Assembly (NCBI GenBank): GCA_964510065.1
Contig: CAZEAC010000128.1
Location: forward strand, 1-8,402
Direction: 5' to 3'
Length of the DNA: 8,402 nt
From: CAZEAC01 sp964510065
GTDB lineage: Bacteria; Bdellovibrionota_C; UBA2361; CAIXSY01
Part shown: one piece after another, positions 5,387 through 8,402 of the stretch
Layout: every line of letters starts with the position of its first letter
Numbering within the stretch: position 1 is the first letter of the stretch
Made by a program: the position numbers and the translations under genes
The notes under the pieces: generated by a model
Database searches by the model: none
The model's input: the letters and a program-made list of their open reading frames with translations, nothing else
Told to the model about the DNA's origin: nothing

Positions 5387-6433
5387 TTAAGACTTTCGTG
5401 ACTTCGTGAGTTTCGGCTTCGGTCGACCCGGCTCTTTTGATTTAGCATTTGCGGCAAAAGCCGCTTTCATCTGCAACGCTGCTCGAGTATTGCTTCGCGG
5501 GCCGAGCTGTTGCGGGTCGAAGGGTAGCTCGAGATCCCAGCCCTGCGATTCTCGAAATGCATGATACGACCAGTGCCATTTCTGTTGCTCAAAAAACTGT
5601 ATGCAGGCTGCAAACCAGGGAACTCGGTTCTCGAGATTGTTAAATCCACTCTAGCGTGCGCAACCGAATTCGCCGATGTACATAGTGCTTCCGTATTTCT
5701 GCTGGAACTTGACCAGAGCGCCGAGGAGCTTGTGGAGACGGGTGATGTGCTGCTTGGTAAGTGGCGCACCGATCGGGATGACTGGGCCGCCAAGCGGAAC
5801 GCCCTGGTTGCAGATGACCGACGGTTGGTAGACATGCGCGGAATACCAAATGTTCTCTAGTTGAGGAAGCGGCTTAAAGTAAAGAAACTGAGAGATGCTC
5901 GCGCCAATCGTTTCAACCACCAAAGGAAGCTTCGGCACTATTTTTCGCAGTGCGCGGCACGTTTGAAGAGCGAGGGGCGGCCACTGATTTTTCTTATAGG
6001 GAATCGGCTCGTTGAAGATATCAAAAGCTACGATCTGGCTTTCTTTGGCATAACGGGTGGCGATGGATTGCCAGATCTGCACAAACTGCGCCTGCAGGGA
6101 TGGATCATTAAAGAGCCGCCACTTGTTCTGATTGTCGGTTCCACCGATTGGATGGTGCATGTCGAGTACCACGAAGATTCCGGATGCTTTTAGGGTAGGG
6201 AGGCATGCGTCAAAGCAGGCAAGCGCGCCATTAAGCCAGGTCAGATATTGGTCGTAGCTCCAGCCTGGAGTAACTTTAGGATTGTTAATTAGCTGCCAAC
6301 GCACAAGATTGGCTCCCCAGCTGTTCAGTACCGCGAGATTTTGAAGAATGGTTGTAACTGGAAGTGTGGTATCAATCATCGCGCCACGATAACGCGGCGC
6401 GGGAAATGCGCGGCAATTTATTGCTTTTGCCAT
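5387..6433 (-). pseudogene. Full GH5 locus with one in-frame amber codon at 5651-5653
   Basis: Reading past the TAG in the same frame gives 87 more sense codons to a TAA at 5387-5389. These encode what the truncated protein lacks: an amphipathic helix (VPWFAACIQFFEQQK) and the eighth-strand motif WHWSYHAFRE at 5549-5578 (restored residues 286-295), then QGWDLEL and a basic Lys-rich tail. The restored protein would be 348 residues, normal for a single-domain GH5. Many GH5 proteins have Trp two or three residues after the GEF-x-x-x segment, so TGG to TAG (one transition) is the simplest origin. No frameshift is seen on either side, so the lesion is recent, a sequencing error, or read through. 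It converges on the kinase-like gene, 23 bases from its stop. Confidence 0.8.
5651..6433 (-). CDS. GH5-family glycoside hydrolase, open frame ended early by TAG
   Basis: The 260-residue frame matches a GH5 (cellulase-type, clan GH-A) TIM barrel. Visible strands are RGAMI (16-20), NLVRWQ with conserved R45, IFVVLDMHH (86-94), IVAFDIFNEP with acid/base E142, LVVET, IWYSAHVYQ with H200 and Y202, and MYIGEFG with nucleophile E255. Six codons after the nucleophile the frame meets TAG (5651-5653), before the eighth barrel strand. Family members hydrolyse beta-1,4-type glycans such as cellulose or mannan; the substrate here cannot be told. No signal peptide is seen. The ATG at 6433 has no convincing ribosome binding site, and an in-frame TAA at 6452-6454 excludes a longer N-terminus. 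As read, the product lacks part of the barrel and is unlikely to fold normally. The gene lies 96 bases downstream of the helicase gene on the same strand. Confidence 0.75.
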   Translation of the reverse strand: MAKAINCRAFPAPRYRGAMIDTTLPVTTILQNLAVLNSWGANLVRWQLINNPKVTPGWSYDQYLTWLNGALACFDACLPTLKASGIFVVLDMHHPIGGTDNQNKWRLFNDPSLQAQFVQIWQSIATRYAKESQIVAFDIFNEPIPYKKNQWPPLALQTCRALRKIVPKLPLVVETIGASISQFLYFKPLPQLENIWYSAHVYQPSVICNQGVPLGGPVIPIGAPLTKQHITRLHKLLGALVKFQQKYGSTMYIGEFGCAR

Positions 6434-6529
6434 GGACGGAGTGTTGCATGCTTAGTTACTCCGCAAAAGGTTTAATAGAGCCATCGAGAATCGGAGCAAT
6501 CGCTGCCGGCTTATTTGGATGGCGTAAAC

Positions 6530-8402
6530 CTATTCCTGTTCAAATCCCATACGCATGCCGCGAACCAGCGGACTCGAAAGGGGTGGGAGTAGCGGCGTAT
6601 TCTTCTTCCAGCTCACCAATGAAAGATTTTCCTGCGCTCTTGAGATTGCCACATACAGGGCGTTCCGGCTTGCCGCGTCGTCCGGATAGTTCTCCGGGGT
6701 GGGGTTCCAGATCTGCACATTACTGAATTCGAGACCCTTTACGGCACGCACGGTCGTGACGATAATTCCCTGCTCAAAACTAAAGTTGGATTCATCGGCG
6801 ATCCGAATTGACGATCCAAATGTTGGGCTTAACACGCTGAGCGCGAATTTGGCGTCCTCTTTGTTTGCACACACCACAGCACTAAGCTCATTTGGGTAAC
6901 GCTCCTGCGCCTTGGCCAGCCAGCTTCGCGCTTCGTCGATTCCGCGCGCTTCGCCGCGGCAATGCAGCCAGAGTGGCACTCGCCCAGGTCGGCCGTCGTG
7001 AACAAGATCTCTCTGCAAAACATAGTCGGCTAGCTTCATGATTGGAAGGGTAGAGCGATGGCTAATGGAAAGTGTCAGAAACTTGGAGACGCTCTCTTTG
7101 AATGACCATTGTGCGCGAAGCGCGTCCCAGCCAGGGAAGGTGTGTTGCTGGTCAATTACTTGGTGTGCGTCGCCAACGACAGTAAGGCAGCTGCTGTCTT
7201 TCACCGCGCCGACAAGCGACGCAAGCTGTGGACCACTAAGGTCCTGCACTTCATCGATTACAAGATGTTTGTAGCGGGAAATTCCCTGGTTCCTTAGTGA
7301 AACGCCGCCGGTCTTTAATTCAATGAGTCGAAGCAGTAGCGCATCATCTTCGGGGGCAGTGACGCCAGCCTCGAAGTTTTGCATAGTCACTCTGCGTGCC
7401 TCAGCAAGCAGCGCACGATCAATGAGCTTGGAACGGTCTCTGCTCATAATCTCATCGGCTCTCGAGAGGATGTTTACTACGTCATCATGAAAGCTCTGCC
7501 AGGTTGAGCGCTGCGCGTAGCCCGCGGCGTAATGCTCGATCGCTGCGAGCATTGCCATTGACGACTTTGCGCGACGAACGGCATGTCCGGTCGCCGTTTC
7601 CGGTCGCCGCAGCTTTTTGTGTTGATCGAGAAAATTCTCGGGAAGATGATCGCGAAGTGTCTCCTCGGCAAATTCAGCGAAGGTGAGTATGCGCACACCC
7701 TGAATACCGAGAGCAGGCAGGCAATTTTGTATGTAACGTCGCAACGCAGGGGAGAGCACAACGATGATCGTTTCGTGCGGTTTGAGATCACTATTTTCAT
7801 GATGAAGCAGCCACGCCAAACGGTACAACGCAATGGTTGTCTTTCCCGAGCCCGCAACGCCTTGGACTAACACGGCACTTGTTGCCTCTTCGGTGATTGC
7901 TCGGAACTGTTCGGCGCTAATAAAAGAGAGCACGTCTGGTAGCTCGCCGCTCTTCTTGGTGATTGTCGGGGCAGCGGTTTTGACCCAGGTGTCGCCGTTT
8001 CGTTCGAAGCTTCCGCTGGAGCTGACAAGCTTTTTGAGCTTGCCATCTTCGATCTCGACGGTGCGCCGCAGCACTACCTTACCAGTGCGCTCGCGACCCT
8101 GGATCTCCTCGGAATATTCATCGCCCTCTTTGAATTCATAAAATAGCTTAGCGATCGGTGCTTTTCGCCAATCAACAATGCGGCAATCGGGATTCGCCGC
8201 AATGCCAAGCTTATATTCGATAGTTTTTGTTTCGCCGGCCGGAGTTTCTTCCTCGAGTACAATTCGTCCGAAGTAGGGGCGCGAGATCAGCTTTTCGAGG
8301 ATAGCGACATCCTCCTTCTTTTTGGTGGTGAGGCCATGGGCTACAGCTTCATCCGAGGCAAGCATGGCCTTGTCCTCGGCACGACGCGTGTTCACGATCG
8401 CC
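6530..8402 (-). CDS. HelD-like superfamily 1 (UvrD/Rep-type) helicase, 5' end outside the window
   Basis: The frame is still open at 8402 (codons GCG, ATC before a GTG at 8395), so the GTG is probably an internal Val and the start lies beyond the edge. Numbering from that GTG, 621 residues are visible. YFGRIVLEE (41-49) and IVDWRKAPIAKLFYE (73-87) are HelD-type signatures before the ATPase. Then follow the Q-motif (EQ at 162-163), Walker A GVAGSGKTT (179-187), Walker B VIDEVQD (379-385), motif III GDAHQ (408-412), SHRS (445-448), motif V TTVRAVKGLEF (547-557) and motif VI YVAISRAQENL (581-591). All ATPase motifs are intact. HelD in Bacillus and mycobacteria releases stalled RNA polymerase using ATP; the N-terminal coiled-coil arm that enters the polymerase secondary channel would be encoded outside this window. 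A plain DNA helicase role is the alternative. The stop is TAG, with 96 bases to the GH5 gene. Confidence 0.85.
   Translation of the reverse strand, partial: AIVNTRRAEDKAMLASDEAVAHGLTTKKKEDVAILEKLISRPYFGRIVLEEETPAGETKTIEYKLGIAANPDCRIVDWRKAPIAKLFYEFKEGDEYSEEIQGRERTGKVVLRRTVEIEDGKLKKLVSSSGSFERNGDTWVKTAAPTITKKSGELPDVLSFISAEQFRAITEEATSAVLVQGVAGSGKTTIALYRLAWLLHHENSDLKPHETIIVVLSPALRRYIQNCLPALGIQGVRILTFAEFAEETLRDHLPENFLDQHKKLRRPETATGHAVRRAKSSMAMLAAIEHYAAGYAQRSTWQSFHDDVVNILSRADEIMSRDRSKLIDRALLAEARRVTMQNFEAGVTAPEDDALLLRLIELKTGGVSLRNQGISRYKHLVIDEVQDLSGPQLASLVGAVKDSSCLTVVGDAHQVIDQQHTFPGWDALRAQWSFKESVSKFLTLSISHRSTLPIMKLADYVLQRDLVHDGRPGRVPLWLHCRGEARGIDEARSWLAKAQERYPNELSAVVCANKEDAKFALSVLSPTFGSSIRIADESNFSFEQGIIVTTVRAVKGLEFSNVQIWNPTPENYPDDAASRNALYVAISRAQENLSLVSWKKNTPLLPPLSSPLVRGMRMGFEQE

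Noticed and set aside
5467..5835. 122-codon minus-strand frame spanning the GH5 TAG, considered as evidence of a frameshift.
   Set aside because: Its protein is Ser/Arg-rich and unlike GH5, while the original phase carries GH5 motifs on both sides of the TAG. The lesion is a stop codon, not a frameshift.
5861..6193. 110-codon plus-strand frame opposite the GH5 gene.
   Set aside because: It is the mirror of well-supported GH5 codons and has no recognisable domain or upstream initiation signal.
5361..6532. TAG being read as an amino acid in this organism, suggested by the GH5 amber codon and by TAG at the ends of the YfhO-like, kinase-like and helicase genes, all followed by some open frame.
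   Set aside because: TAG ends three of the five complete or 3'-complete genes at positions fitting their families, so it works as an ordinary stop. A reassigned codon would be avoided there. The open stretches after these stops are only 9 to about 30 codons and show no family similarity.
7477..7857. 126-codon minus-strand frame and overlapping plus-strand frames inside the helicase gene.
   Set aside because: They are shadows of a helicase frame whose ATPase motifs are all in the right order; they have no domains of their own.

Overview
The window is 8.4 kb of bacterial DNA of moderate GC with no RNA gene, CRISPR array, transposase or phage gene that I can see. It carries six readable protein loci plus two gene ends cut by the window edges. 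The mix is a giant YfhO-type membrane protein, a collagen-like secreted protein, a eukaryotic-like Ser/Thr kinase fold, a GH5 glycosidase and a HelD-like helicase. This suggests a free-living bacterium with a sizeable genome, but nothing here fixes the phylum and I do not name one.

Layout, left to right. Positions 1-51 (minus) may hold the first 17 codons of the next gene of a minus-strand unit. Positions 91-3144 (minus) encode a 1017-residue YfhO-family polytopic membrane protein with an extra N-terminal extracytoplasmic domain. A 145-bp divergent spacer (3145-3289) with several short inverted repeats separates it from a 101-residue plus-strand protein (3290-3595) built of two copies of a 30-residue repeat that I do not recognise. 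Converging on it from the other side is a secreted collagen-like protein (3618-4367, minus). A second divergent spacer (4368-4571) leads to a stand-alone protein-kinase fold (4572-5363, plus) whose catalytic Asp is replaced by Asn (HRN) and whose DFG reads DFC, so it is a probable pseudokinase. Converging on that is a GH5 glycosidase locus (5387-6433, minus), broken by one in-frame TAG just after the catalytic nucleophile. The frame continues for 87 more codons that encode the missing last barrel strand. Finally, 6530-8402 (minus) is a HelD-like superfamily 1 helicase that continues beyond the right edge.

How they work together: gene orientation alternates (minus, plus, minus, plus, minus, minus), so most genes are separately transcribed. 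The only likely co-transcribed pairs are helicase to GH5 (96-bp gap) and YfhO protein to the gene at the left edge (39-bp gap). The kinase-like protein and the collagen-like protein share a divergent promoter region, which is the only contextual link I can offer between them. The two strongest observations are the in-frame TAG in the GH5 gene, where the lost C-terminus is still perfectly readable, and the HRD-to-HRN change in the kinase.
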